NCBI GenBank assembly: GCA_036897095.1
Contig: JAYMSP010002752.1
Span: 1-22,630, forward strand
Reading direction: 5' to 3'
Source: Plantago elongata
Lineage: Eukaryota; Streptophyta; Magnoliopsida; Lamiales; Plantaginaceae
Length of the DNA stretch: 22,630 bases
Under the pieces are notes generated by a model. The model saw only the letters and a program-made list of their open reading frames with translations, had not been told where the DNA came from and searched no databases. Both the position numbers and the translations under genes were made by a program. This document shows, piece by piece, positions 10,753 through 20,365 of the stretch. Each line of letters opens with the position of its first letter. Positions within the stretch are counted from its first letter, which is position 1.

Positions 10753-11440
10753 AGCTGGATTTAATGACGGAGCAGAACTCGTAGACGCTATTGATGAATT
10801 AAATCAAAGAAAACGGTTATCAAACAATTATTAGAGTAAACAATCGAACGAAAAACGTATCTGATCAAGAAACAAATCGATTGTTGAAGAAACAAATCGA
10901 TTATTGTGAATGCAGAAGAAATTGATAAATTGGATCGAACTTGATTTGTTGTTTATATCTTTAAGATCGAGCTCGATTCGTTAACATAACAATATCAGTT
11001 TTCGAGCTTATTGATTCAATTCACGATAACTAGCTAGGCTCGATGTTGATTCGAGCTTCAATCAAGTTCAAGCCAAGCTTACAACCAAAAATTGCACACA
11101 CTCGGATATCAGTTCATTATTTTAGGCGTAATATGAATCAAATAATCATTCTGTCTCCGTAGCTTGCGCGTATAATGTATCTACAAGCAACTACATTACA
11201 TAGATGATGAGTGGCATGATGATATATGTCTGAATTATAGTATATGTAGCTAGTATAATAATTACGACATCACATTTATATAGTCAGAATGCAGATGAAG
11301 CATAGCAGAAGTAGAATATATAATTAGCTTCATCATCATCATAACAATATATATATGCATGATATGTTTAATTATTTGACGTCTTAATAATTCCATTTAT
11401 TGCAATTCAGGCAATCCAGATGATTTAGATTGTATTTTAT
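10753..11440. other. Intergenic spacer with decayed AGCTCGA-rich repeat
   Basis: Between about 10945 and 11085 the words GATCGAGCTCGATTCG, TTCGAGCTTATTGATTC and GGCTCGATGTTGATTCGAGCTT resemble the CTCGA-rich segments at 6545 and 16684. Just before it, ATTG-containing AAACAAATCGATTNTTG is directly repeated (about 10870-10905). No coding potential or RNA gene is seen. Confidence 0.4.
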
Positions 11441-11530
11441 TCAACGGAGATTTACTGAATTAAACTGAGCTGAAGTAAAATATAAATTATAACTAAATCG
11501 AATTGGACTAGATCGAACTGAACTGAAGTG
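11441..11530 (-). repeat. CAGTTNAATT-rich dispersed repeat, copy 2 (inverted, internally deleted)
   Basis: On the plus strand this reads TTCAAC..AGATTTACTGAATT, then AAAATATAAATTATAA, then AACTGAACTGAAG. That is the reverse complement of the border and core of the repeat at 2938-3060, with a shorter interior. A further AACTGAACTGATTTAACTG-type patch lies at about 11940-11975. Confidence 0.45.
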
Positions 11531-11540
11531 ATCTTCTTGG

Positions 11541-12027
11541 TATACTAAACGCAGAGACGACATCTATACATCTTTTCATTTCACATTTCGTGTCTTGTTT
11601 GTGAAGAATAGATAGATCGATGTTACATATATAGTTTCCAGTTTACAAGCATCAATCAACTGTATTTTTTTATGGAGAATCATCAATCAGTTGAATAATA
11701 TACATTATTAATAATTAGAAGTCAAATAATACTATAAGACACCTAAAAGGACAGTCATCTAAAGTTCGTTACGTGTGTTTGTAGATTATCTCAACTTAGT
11801 TCCCAGAGATCAAACATTTACCATCTCTGTCTTACTCAAAACAATAAGTCAATTGCCTGCTCAAATCATAAAAGGTCAAAACACTACTAACTTAATTTGA
11901 CTTACAATATATTCTCTCCAACCGAACTTAAATTTAACTTAATTAAACTGAACTGATTTAACTGAACTAAACTAAATTGAAGTATTTTAAGTTGAAGATA
12001 ATATATTCTTACTCTAATCAATAATTT
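11541..12027. other. Intergenic, no gene seen
   Basis: AT-rich spacer ending in an AACTGAACTG-rich patch related to the dispersed repeat described at 2938 and 11441. No open frame or structured RNA could be supported. Confidence 0.5.
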
Positions 12028-12303
12028 TTGATAAGCGCTTCTAGTCTACTAGTCTGTATCCGTGGCCCACTAAAAGTTCAATTGAAGTATATTTGGGCTT
12101 TACTCGTAAAAACTCATGAACAGTCCAATAGAGATATTTTTCGATTAAGTGATCACGCTATGGATCCGATCGATTTATTAGGCCCAGACGTCTATGGCAA
12201 GAATTCCTCAAGAAATGGCCCATTGATTATTGCCAATAGGGCTCCAATTTCCAGAAAAGGACACCTAACAGGTCAGTACCGAAAGAACTTTAACATCAGT
12301 TAA
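12028..12303 (+). other. Anomalous GC-richer segment, open in one frame, unidentified
   Basis: This stretch is visibly richer in GC than its surroundings and stays open for 91 codons in one plus-strand frame, starting at a TTG. The translation has no domain that I recognise (for example DPIDLLGPDVYGKN). It contains several GGCCCA/GGGC words (12064, 12181 and 12218). There is no convincing ATG, promoter or splice context. It may be a gene-fragment relic, a transposon piece or chance. I do not call a gene. Confidence 0.2.
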
Positions 12304-12729
12304 CAACACTCTAATTTGCAATACTTTATTAAAAAATGACTTTTTAAAGATAAACTCTCATGAGATTTCAAAAGTTTGGAGACTATTACAAAAAAAAGAT
12401 CGAAAATTTGATTCACCCTTCAATTATTTTTTAAAAAAATTGTACACATGTAATCTACATTGTTAAAATAAAAAACAGTTTTAGACCGAAATAAGTTAAT
12501 GTGGAAAATTTTGAATGTAAGGCGTTAGTATTTGGTTGCGTACTCTAGCGTAAATCCCAATACTTGAACTTGTACATAACTTACAAACGATGGGTGCATC
12601 TCAAGTTATATCATATCCGGAGTAGTGTTAAGGAAGCATATCACATATTTACATGAAACACTTATATGGGTATGTATATGACATCGCCACCTTTTTATTC
12701 TTTATTCTATTCCACTAAAAATCATATCA
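12304..12729. other. Intergenic, no gene seen
   Basis: AT-rich sequence with several poly-A and poly-T tracts. No open frame, RNA gene or repeat boundary could be supported. Confidence 0.5.
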
Positions 12730-12897
12730 GTTTGATTTAATCCAGTTCAATTCAACTCTGTGTAGTTATAATTTATATTTTATTTCAATTTAGTCAAATT
12801 CATTTCAGTTTAATTTATTCATGTTCAGTTCAGCAGCTCTGTGTAGTTCTAATTTATATGTTAATTCAGTTCAGCCCAATAAATTTCAATTAAAGGG
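12730..12897 (+). repeat. CAGTTNAATT-rich dispersed repeat, copy 3, with internal 81-bp period
   Basis: Same word content as the repeats at 2938 and 11441. Inside, CTCTGTGTAGTT-N-TAATTTA begins at 12756 and again at 12837, each followed by TAT-rich and CAGTT-rich sequence. This suggests a partial tandem duplication with an 81-bp period. Confidence 0.45.
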
Positions 12898-13466
12898 AGT
12901 CACAGTCTTAACAGAAACAACAAATAAAGTAATTAAAGCCTAACCCAGGGTTTAACTGTCTGTTTAATTAGTGACAATTGCCTTTTTCAAGTGGTGATTA
13001 GATCTTAATTATTCTTACCTACAAATCTGTGAAGCAGAGGTGGTAAAAACATACCATGTGATTTCTTCTGGACTTCACTTCACTGTGAGTGTCCATATAT
13101 CACATGATTAAGGTTTCCTTCATCTTCAAGTAAAGTGTTCTTGCTAATTTATACTTATATGTTTTAGTCATCTCAAGATCTAGTTTAGCTAGTTTAAGCA
13201 ACATTTTAATTGATGTCAATGGCTCTAATACCGAAATTTTCAATCTACACTGAAAACAATGTAAACACGGGTTATTGTACGTATTAGTCGCATGTAATGA
13301 ATACCAGTTGGAGAAAAAGATTCTAACATACCTAGTTAATCTAGAAATTAACTGAAGGAACAAAATAATCACTGTTACTTCACTGTAATACTCTTTCACT
13401 CACACACACATTATTTCAGAAATATCTTTCTCCAGAGACCAGAATCATATACTAACAAGTATCAAA
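12898..13466. other. Intergenic between convergent genes, no gene seen
   Basis: Spacer between the 3' ends of the convergent HAT14-like and TBR-like genes. The minus-strand open stretch 13399-13100 has no recognisable domain. The part nearest 13467 may still be TBR 3' UTR. Confidence 0.4.
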
Positions 13467-13726
13467 CTAATTCACTAACTGAACCTGCAATGTACAAGCT
13501 AAATTATTCGATGGATCTTCTCCAACTTGCGTATCAATTTTCGCTGTAGTATTATATCGGCTTTCAAACTCTGTTAGCAAGATGTTAAACTGAAGAAAAG
13601 CTTCCTCATGTGCAAATATATATTTACCAGAATGTTCTTGCTTGGTGATCTGCAGGATGTCGAGAGGCTTATATGATATGATCAATCGCAGCCTATGAGT
13701 TGAGACCATCTGAGTAATTCGTGCAA
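13467..13726 (-). other. Probable 3' UTR of the TBR-like gene
   Basis: Sequence immediately downstream of the TBR-like stop. It stays open in one minus-strand frame for 80 codons (13709-13467), but the translation matches no family I know and lies beyond the conserved TBR C-terminus. I read it as untranslated trailer and not as a separate gene. The polyadenylation site is not evident. Confidence 0.35.
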
Positions 13727-16319
13727 CTACCGCTGTTTGTTATTGTATAGCTTTACCAATAGTTCTGCATAAAGAAGCTCATTCCATGAATCAGGCACTC
13801 CAGGGAGACACCAATGGCTGCAATCTTGATAAACTAGTGGCGATTTCTTCTCTGCATCGGAATATTTCTGCTTCCGATACACTGATGGATGGCCATCCTT
13901 CCGATAATCTGTCAGTCTCGTGACATTAAGATAAGTCACTTGAGTTTTCATGCTACCCAAAACTCTTTCCAAAGCTTTCATCATTGGTGGATACCCTGTG
14001 AGGTAGTTATCGTTCATGATTGGCTCAGTTTCGTTATCACATGCTCCGCCTGCATTCCATTGTCCTCCACTGCAGCCAAGATATCATTACAATTAAGACA
14101 CAATGAATATGAAACACATTCAATTTGGTGATAAGGAAAGACTCGATACACCGATACACTGACATGAAAACAAAAGCTGATAAACATAGCTTGTCGTTTT
14201 AACAAGCTAGTTCGAGTAACTTTTGAAATCAGTAAGCTGTAAGCTAATCATGCATTCAATAACAACGAGCATAAACTCTGCACTGCGTATTAGTTTCCAA
14301 ATGATTTACAAAGTGTTACCTGAAATGAGAGTTTGAATAACCTCTGAAAAACACAAGTGATTTCACAGGATTGACATTGGCATCGATCCATCTACCCCAT
14401 GTTGTTAAAGCTTTCCGAAATGCCTCATTAACATCCAAGTTGGGATAAACATGGCTACCTTCTTGATAATAGTCTTTACTGAAAGATTCAATCCATCAGA
14501 ATATAGTTACAACAGAAAGAGATCATTTAAGTTGCATGATACACATTCATTAAGCATGTAAACTATTACCCCAAAGAAGTTTTCTCATGAGTCCACCAGT
14601 GTCCAGTGTTGAACACAATTATGTCTGCCTTGCTGTAATTGCTGGCCAAATTGCCAATCAAATCAAGCCGGAGAGTTTCCTTCTTCGTTCCATTTTTATC
14701 AGTGGCTTCTGATTCTTGAACCAGGAAAGGCGAAACGAAGAACTCCACAGTGGTATTGTAATCCTATTAGGATCAAGAAAAGTACAAAAATCAAACAATG
14801 ATGATTGACATGCAAGTAACAAGACATCAACTGAGTAACCCAAACTTACTTTAAACACAAAGGAGTAAGAAGCTTCGGTTCGAAATTGATATCTGCCAGA
14901 TTCTTCGTAAACTTTTGCCTTGTTTTTTACAGAGTTCTTCAGGATACAAATAAGAGATTCCCACATATTCCTATTCAAAGAATCACCAACAAAAACTAAT
15001 CTTCTTCCTCTCAACAATTTTAACATGTTTCTTCCGTTCAACCTGAACATTGATCATAAAACATCCATGTTAGTGGAACAAGTCAAATTGTTTGTTTGAT
15101 CCAAACCTTGACTTGACTTAAACTAGACTAACAATCATCAAAACCAACAGCCCTAAATTTCCCCATTGAGAAAGACTTGAAGCAAAACACAAATAATTGG
15201 AATATGATCCAAACCCTTTAGCTCACTAAACAAACATAAACAAGAACTTTAGCTCACACTTGCACATAAGTGCATAACTTTATCTCACCTAAACATGAGT
15301 CTACAAACTAGTACATGATCCAAAATCTAACCTTTATCTCACACTTAAACATAACCTCTAGCTCAATTAAACATGCAGGAGAAAACTAAAACACATTCAC
15401 TAATAAAAAAGCAGTGTCTTTATGCCACATACCTTGGTAGAGTACACCCTTCAGGCTTCCACTTAAGCTTGTGATAGCCATTATCAGGCCTTCCATTACG
15501 AAAGCAATTAAACTGTTCATCAATCAACGAACAAGAACCAGGCTTGTACAATGGATAAGACTCATCTCTCACCCAATTCCCATCAAAGAGATCACACTTC
15601 ATCAAAGACTTGATCACTTCATTCATCCCCTTTTTCCTATTTCCAACTTCTGTACCATTCTTCAAGGTTTCTTTTCTTCTACTCTGCGTCTGATTTTGCA
15701 TCAAATCAGCTGACCCTTTGCCATTAACCACAGTTTGGTTTACAACAGGCAAAAGGGCCTCAACTTTTGGCTCCAAGACTCCATCTTTATCATGCAAATT
15801 TTCACCCGGAAGCTGATTTTGATCAAATTGTGGTGGGATTTTCTCCTTTTCAACAGTTTGGTTTAGAGTAGGCAAAAGGGTATCCTTGTTTGGCTCCAAG
15901 ACTCCAACTTTATCATGAAAATCCTCATTCTGATCAAATTTTGATGGGCTTTTCTTCTTTTCAACAGTTTGGTTTACAACTGGCAAAAGGGAATCATCTT
16001 TTGTCTCCACGATTCCATCTTTATCATGAACTGATTCACTATGCAATTGATCTTGTTCAAGAACAGGCAAAAGGGTCTGAGAATTAGGCTCCAAGACACT
16101 ATTACTCTGTTTTGGTAAAACAGAGGCTTTTGGGATAAAGAAATCTTGAATTGAAGAAGAGTTTGAGCTGGGTGCAAAAGCTAGAAAAGTTGTGAAGGCA
16201 ATGAAGGTGAATATGAGACCATATGCTACAGAGACAGTTTTTTTTGTTGTTATGAATGCGAACTGAGACTTGAAGTCTGAGATTAGAGTGCCATTGTTGT
16301 ACTTGGTTATCTCCGCCAT
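13727..16319 (-). CDS. TBR: TRICHOME BIREFRINGENCE (TBR)-type polysaccharide O-acetyltransferase (5 exons, 591 aa)
   Basis: TBL/DUF231 family type II membrane enzyme of the Golgi. Family members O-acetylate wall polysaccharides, and Arabidopsis TBR is needed for normal cellulose deposition and pectin modification. Exons: 16319-15433, 15042-14850, 14763-14570, 14478-14320, 14069-13727. All introns are GT..AG and the phases agree. The protein has a short cytosolic tail, one membrane anchor at about residues 29-49, a long S/T/N-rich stem (50-238) with three near-repeats, and a PMR5N-type Cys-rich region from C242 (CDLFDGNWV, then YKPGSC). It ends in the catalytic esterase domain. The GDSL motif [14 protein letters not shown] has nucleophile S317, and the DxxH motif DCSHWCLPG carries D560 and H563. 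Conserved [10 protein letters not shown] and FFRGYS blocks are present. Length 591 aa is close to Arabidopsis TBR (about 608 aa). The start codon has a strong context (GCA ATG G). Sequence alone would also allow TBL1/TBL2, but synteny with HAT14 and WCRKC1 favours TBR. Confidence 0.95.
15720..16100 (-). repeat. Imperfect tandem repeats encoding the TBR-like stem
   Basis: Three protein repeats, at about residues 98-123, 135-160 and 176-201, follow the pattern HDK-x-G-(I/V)-(L/V)-E-(P/T)...LLP-x-(V/L)-NQTV. The spacings are 37 and 41 residues. A partial unit ([15 protein letters not shown]) sits before them at 75-89. Each full unit keeps one NQT N-glycosylation sequon (N116, N153, N194). The DNA repeats are clearly related, for example CAACAGTTTGGTTTA recurs on the plus strand, so the expansion is by tandem duplication within exon 1. 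Confidence 0.8.
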
Positions 16320-16327
16320 TGCAGCAT
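16307..16327 (-). promoter_or_regulatory. Overlapping 6-codon uORF at the TBR-like start
   Basis: An upstream ATG (16327-16325) opens a frame of six codons plus TAA (16309-16307) that overlaps the main ATG at 16319 in another frame. The upstream ATG has a weak context (T at -3), whereas the main ATG has G at -3 and G at +4. Most ribosomes should therefore scan past it. It lies inside any leader starting at the TATA box near 16418. Confidence 0.45.
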
Positions 16328-16412
16328 AGATTTTGATGAAGAAGAAAAAATATAATTGCAGAGAGAGAGAAGAAGAGAGTGTCTAGCTTGTGATGATGAT
16401 GAAGAAGAAGAG

Positions 16413-16422
16413 TTATAAATAG
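16413..16422 (-). promoter_or_regulatory. TATA box of the TBR-like gene, with pyrimidine-rich leader
   Basis: On the minus strand this is CTATTTATAA, about 95 nt before the start codon. Downstream lies a CT-rich patch (complement of GAGAGAGAGAAGAAGAGAG at about 16360-16380), typical of plant core promoters and leaders. Transcription probably starts near 16385. Confidence 0.5.
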
Positions 16423-17207
16423 AGTGGGAGTGTGTTTAGTGTAGACTTCTTTTGTTTGCTTTTAGCTTTGAGCTCACTGTTGCATATATGCATGTCATGT
16501 ACACTAATCATTTAGGAGATGGTGAATTTTATTTCCAAATCTTTTTCCGATATTGTCTCAATATTGTCAAAGTTTTTTCAAATACTACAACCTAAACTTT
16601 GCCCAAAATAATAGTTTCGGATGTTTTTATTAAATGTCAAGGTATAAGGAATATGTTTTCCATTCTTTACTCTCCGTTTCAACAATTATAATCTCAACTC
16701 GACTCGTTCGATAAAGTGTCTGAATTTAAAGTTTGACTAGACTCAAGGCTCATTAAGGTTGTGCAAGAGTATGCCTTTTTCATTAATCATCTCGGGCTTG
16801 GTTAAAGCTCAAACAAAAATAACCGAACTCAGAATATGTTTATCGTCAATCGAACCCGAGCTTGAAGAATGAACTCGTTTTTTTAACGAGCCTAGCTCGA
16901 ATAATGAGATAAAGTTTTCGAGTAGAAAAACAACACTACTTTCAGTAACAAGAAAATTGAGCACTTTTTAATAGCTATATTACTAATTGATTAACATTCT
17001 TAACCATCCTTGTTGGTTTGTCACAAACTCAAATTCTCACGCCTTAACTATAAAATTATTTTTCTATTTCGTTCACTTACCGCTCATACATTATCTACTC
17101 CCTCGTGTAGTTTTATTTATTCAATTTTACATTTCTTTCATAGTTCTAATTGTTTATATGTTTTACTAATAAAATTTATAAACAATCGATGATGATAAGT
17201 TAACTTT
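16423..17207. other. TBR upstream region with decayed CTCGA-rich repeat
   Basis: No gene is supported. From about 16684 to 16925 the words CTCGACTCGTTCGAT, CGAACCCGAGCTTGA and CGAGCCTAGCTCGAAT mark a third copy of the AGCTCGA-rich repeat also seen near 6545 and 10960. The proximal 250 bp presumably hold TBR promoter sequence, but I recognise no factor site. Confidence 0.4.
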
Positions 17208-17640
17208 GTGACGGAGAACCTGAGATGTCGGGTAACGGTATTTGTTGCATTGGTTTTACACACAAAACTACAAAGTAACGAATTTATTATACAGGTGAGA
17301 TGTGCATTTACATTATTTGGAAAGAAAACAAAAGAAGTGGAAACATCTGCAGAAGGTTTTGTTGAGTGCAGAACTGCAATTGTTCTGAACATAGGTATGT
17401 GTAATTTTGTAGTGTTAGAGGCTTATCGGGAAAGGTAGGTTGAGAGACAATTCCACAAGCTTGAAATAGAGGTTTTTGTTCGTTTTGTAATTAAATAGTA
17501 TAGTTCCTCACTGGGAAACTCACATGTTAATTCAAGTCTCTAGGGGTTACATATTGCCCCATACAAATGGGTATCTGTTTGGTGTAAATGTATATGGAAC
17601 TTGTTCCTATATATCACTTGTACGTGTTTTAATAGTTGGT
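17208..17640 (+). pseudogene. Coding-like fragment of unknown origin (possible truncated gene 3' end)
   Basis: A 76-codon plus-strand frame (17208-17438) has less AT-biased, coding-like composition. It contains a candidate internal exon at 17295-17394, bounded by acceptor-like TTATACAG and donor-like GTATGT, which encodes VRCAFTLFGKKTKEVETSAE and following residues. The sequence after 17440 is T/G-rich and resembles a plant 3' UTR. I do not recognise the family. It has no promoter or plausible 5' exons in the window, so it may be a captured or decayed gene fragment, or chance. Confidence 0.25.
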
Positions 17641-17726
17641 TGATTGGTTCGTAGCTATTAATTGTTACATCCGTTGTAAAAAAATTTCAATCAACAATGT
17701 TCAAGTTGAAGATATTCAGTTTATCG
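17641..17726. other. Short intergenic stretch, nothing recognised
   Basis: AT-rich DNA between the coding-like fragment and a perfect tandem duplication. Confidence 0.5.
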
Positions 17727-17772
17727 ATGTAATTTAAAAAATGATAAAGATGTAATTTAAAAAATGATAAAG
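17727..17772. repeat. Perfect tandem duplication, 23-bp unit x 2
   Basis: The unit ATGTAATTTAAAAAATGATA plus AAG occurs twice without any mismatch (17727-17749 and 17750-17772), which indicates a recent duplication in non-coding DNA. Confidence 0.9.
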
Positions 17773-17970
17773 ATGACTCGAAGCCCTAACTTATATGTTA
17801 TAGGTGAAGCGTTGTTTTTACGAACTGAGTAGCACTTTATTGTCTACGTAGACTAATTCTAACAATGTGGCTCGTACCTCTTCTTTGTAGTCGGAGTAAA
17901 TGGCTAATTGCAATTACATGTCACATTAATAGATGTCCGGAACGTTGATAATGTAGATCAGAATTTCTTA

Positions 17971-18222
17971 GGGGCTGATTGGAGTAGCATCCAAATGCCC
18001 ATTTGGATGCTACTCGGAGATTTTGTGTTTGTTATGGCATTTAAATACCGAAGATCGAAATGCCTCTACAGTAGCAACATTTTTCTCTACCTATATAACA
18101 AACATATAATACACTATCCAATTACAATTCTATCCAAACACAATTTTAACAATCACACTACAATTCCGATCACTATTCAGACATTTAAATCGGGACATTT
18201 AAGTCGCATGCCAATCAGCCCC
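17971..18222 (+). mobile_element. Tourist-like (PIF/Harbinger) MITE, copy 3, intact ends (252 bp)
   Basis: The termini are perfect 12-bp inverted repeats, GGGGCTGATTGG at 17971-17982 and CCAATCAGCCCC at 18211-18222. They are flanked by TTA on both sides (17968-17970 and 18223-18225), the exact 3-bp target duplication used by PIF/Harbinger elements. The right half shares ATCCAAACACAATTTTAA and CACTATTCAGACATTTAAAT-like words with the shorter copies. The left end carries an extra perfect hairpin, and the element is about 95 bp longer than its relatives. No coding capacity. Confidence 0.8.
17982..18015. repeat. Perfect 16-bp palindrome with 2-base loop
   Basis: GAGTAGCATCCAAATG is followed by CC and then its exact reverse complement CATTTGGATGCTACTC. 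It overlaps the last base of the left terminal repeat of the MITE, so the terminus plus hairpin forms a compact fold-back. Confidence 0.9.
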
Positions 18223-18225
18223 TTA

Positions 18226-19765
18226 AATAGTTTGAAATATTTGATAGTGCAAAAATTGTAGTTATGTTGATCGTACTTTTGGGGACTTAATTTCCACTAC
18301 GATAATGATGCTAATACTTGTTGAATGGGATGGACGATAAGTCTTATGCGTGTGGACCATAAATGGGAAGAAACTTTCGATCCGTACACCGACTAGCTAG
18401 TGTTCCGTAATCCATAGAGTTCGTTATAATCAACATTAATTAACTTAATTATCACCCTAATACGCATATATAATAAAGTATTTCTAACCATCTAATTCGA
18501 GTTATATATAAATTAAATATGAATGTGACAAATAAAATAAATATAAAGGCATGGAAGGAATAAATTGTAACGTGGTACGAAGTAGCTAGCTTTCTTCTTC
18601 AGTGTACAGGTTACGCCACATTTATTTCATTTCATTAGGTTTTATCAACAAGAAATTAATTAAAGAAAGACCCACCCTATTACATAATGCAATTCACAGC
18701 ACGAGAAAGAAAGATAGAATTAATGAAAATTTGAGCAAATTCTTCAAACTCATGTCGTCGGACCCTTTATCATTCATGGTTTCTTTGCTTTTTGCCACAT
18801 GCTTTATTCCCAATTAAAAGCCGTACTGAAATATTCAATGACTGTTAAATATAAAATTTAAATTAGTTTTTACCAATTCGAATGACCTATTTTGTGTTCT
18901 TAGAAATAAAGATTTATGTCTCAATTATGAGGAGTATCTAACCCCTTACTTTGCTGGAGTAAGTGACAGACCAATCAAATTGGCAAAAACCAATTCGAAT
19001 TCTACATCAATTAGACCCTTAGTGATACACAAGTGATGTCAATTATGACAAATAAAATATTTAAAATTTAATATGTCAAATTAATATCGAATTATTTAAA
19101 ATCTAATTTTTTTACAACTAACATACTTGTTTAAATAGTAGTATAATTTTTGTGAAATGTATATATAGAAGAAGATGAATAGACAGCTGGCTATATGCTC
19201 GAAAACTCCATCCATACAACTATGTAGCTAGTATATTATATTGTCGGCAGGAGCTAGCAGGCCAACGATCGATAAATTGAACAAGAGGTGGATTATACTC
19301 CATATATTTGAATTTTCAAACAATTAAATTCTAATTATTCTAATTAGTACGTACTAATTAATTTAATTGTTGATGCTTTCCATGTACGCTCTTTGTCTAG
19401 CCGGAAATGTTGCAAGTACGTACTGAAATAAAAAGATTTAAAAACCGACACATAAAATGCAATGGTTTTTAAAATGTATATAAAATTCCATTTTCTCGAC
19501 CCTAGCTGGACCCTTAAAATTATTAGTTACATTTATCAGAATATAATTTAATTAGTTTATACTAGTCGATCCTCCACACACACATATATATAAATAAAAT
19601 AGCTCACATAGCTAGTTTGAATAGGTTGATTTAAAGACAACAAAAAGGTAAAATGACAAAAGATGAATTAACATGATATGAATAGGTAACAACATTGAAA
19701 GATTAAGGAAGTTCACATGGTTATTGTCTACCTTGTTCCAACAAAGTCCCAAAAGCTAACACTAT
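18226..19765. other. Intergenic AT-rich spacer, no gene supported
   Basis: Low-complexity AT-rich DNA. The open frame at 18602-18817 starts at a non-ATG codon and has no recognisable domain. No RNA gene, promoter or bounded transposon was found. Confidence 0.5.
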
Positions 19766-19782
19766 ACACACACACACACACA
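19766..19782. repeat. (AC)8 microsatellite
   Basis: A dinucleotide AC/CA run of about 17 bp within a wider ACAC-rich patch. Confidence 0.9.
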
Positions 19783-19815
19783 TATCACACCTATCACACA
19801 TAAATACCTATTTAA

Positions 19816-19974
19816 GGGGGGTGTTGGCAACAAATTTGAATACCCCCATTTGAATCGATGAACAGTGATTTGGTCTAAAATACACTTAAAATATCCCACT
19901 CAAATGTCCATCCAAACACAATTTTCACAAAAATCCATCCAAATGTCTACTCAAATGTCCATCCAAACAGCCAC
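19816..19974 (+). mobile_element. Tourist-like MITE, copy 4 (159 bp)
   Basis: The left end is GGGGGGTGTTGG and the right end CCAAACAGCCAC, near-complementary termini of the Tourist type flanked by TTAA on each side. The interior has CGATGAACAGTGATTT and TAAAATACACTT like copies 1 and 2. It then carries three runs of ATCCAAATGTC/ACTCAAATGTCC words that indicate internal reiteration near the right end. Confidence 0.65.
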
Positions 19975-19977
19975 TTA

Positions 19978-20365
19978 AACACTTTTACCCAATATCAATT
20001 TTATAAAGTCAATTGACACAATTTATTTGCAGAATTTATTGACATATTATTATTTTTCTCGAAGATTATTAATTTTTATATTAACCTACAATTCATTAAT
20101 TTAATTTACATTGTTCATCTAGATCTGGTTATGACATTTATGAGGTGATGTAGCTTTAAATCATTCACAATACATATCGATCGAGAGTAAAAAAGAAAGT
20201 TAATCGCACACCTGATTTTGATCATCATTTTATCTTTAGTTAAGTTATGCAAATAACTTCGATGTAGTGTGTAATTTAGGTACTTACAATCGGTTTAAAT
20301 ACAATTTGACACTATAATATTCTTATAATATTCTGTAACATGCTAAATTATATTTTAAATTAGTC
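19978..20365. other. Intergenic AT-rich spacer, nothing recognised
   Basis: AT-rich sequence between the MITE and the putative promoter region of the thioredoxin-like gene, with no open frame or repeat of note. Confidence 0.5.

Noticed and set aside
13100..13399. 99-codon minus-strand open frame downstream of TBR
   Set aside because: No family resemblance, non-ATG start, AT-biased codons; more likely trailer or spacer.
18602..18817. 71-codon plus-strand open frame
   Set aside because: No ATG at its start, no recognisable domain, AT-rich surroundings.
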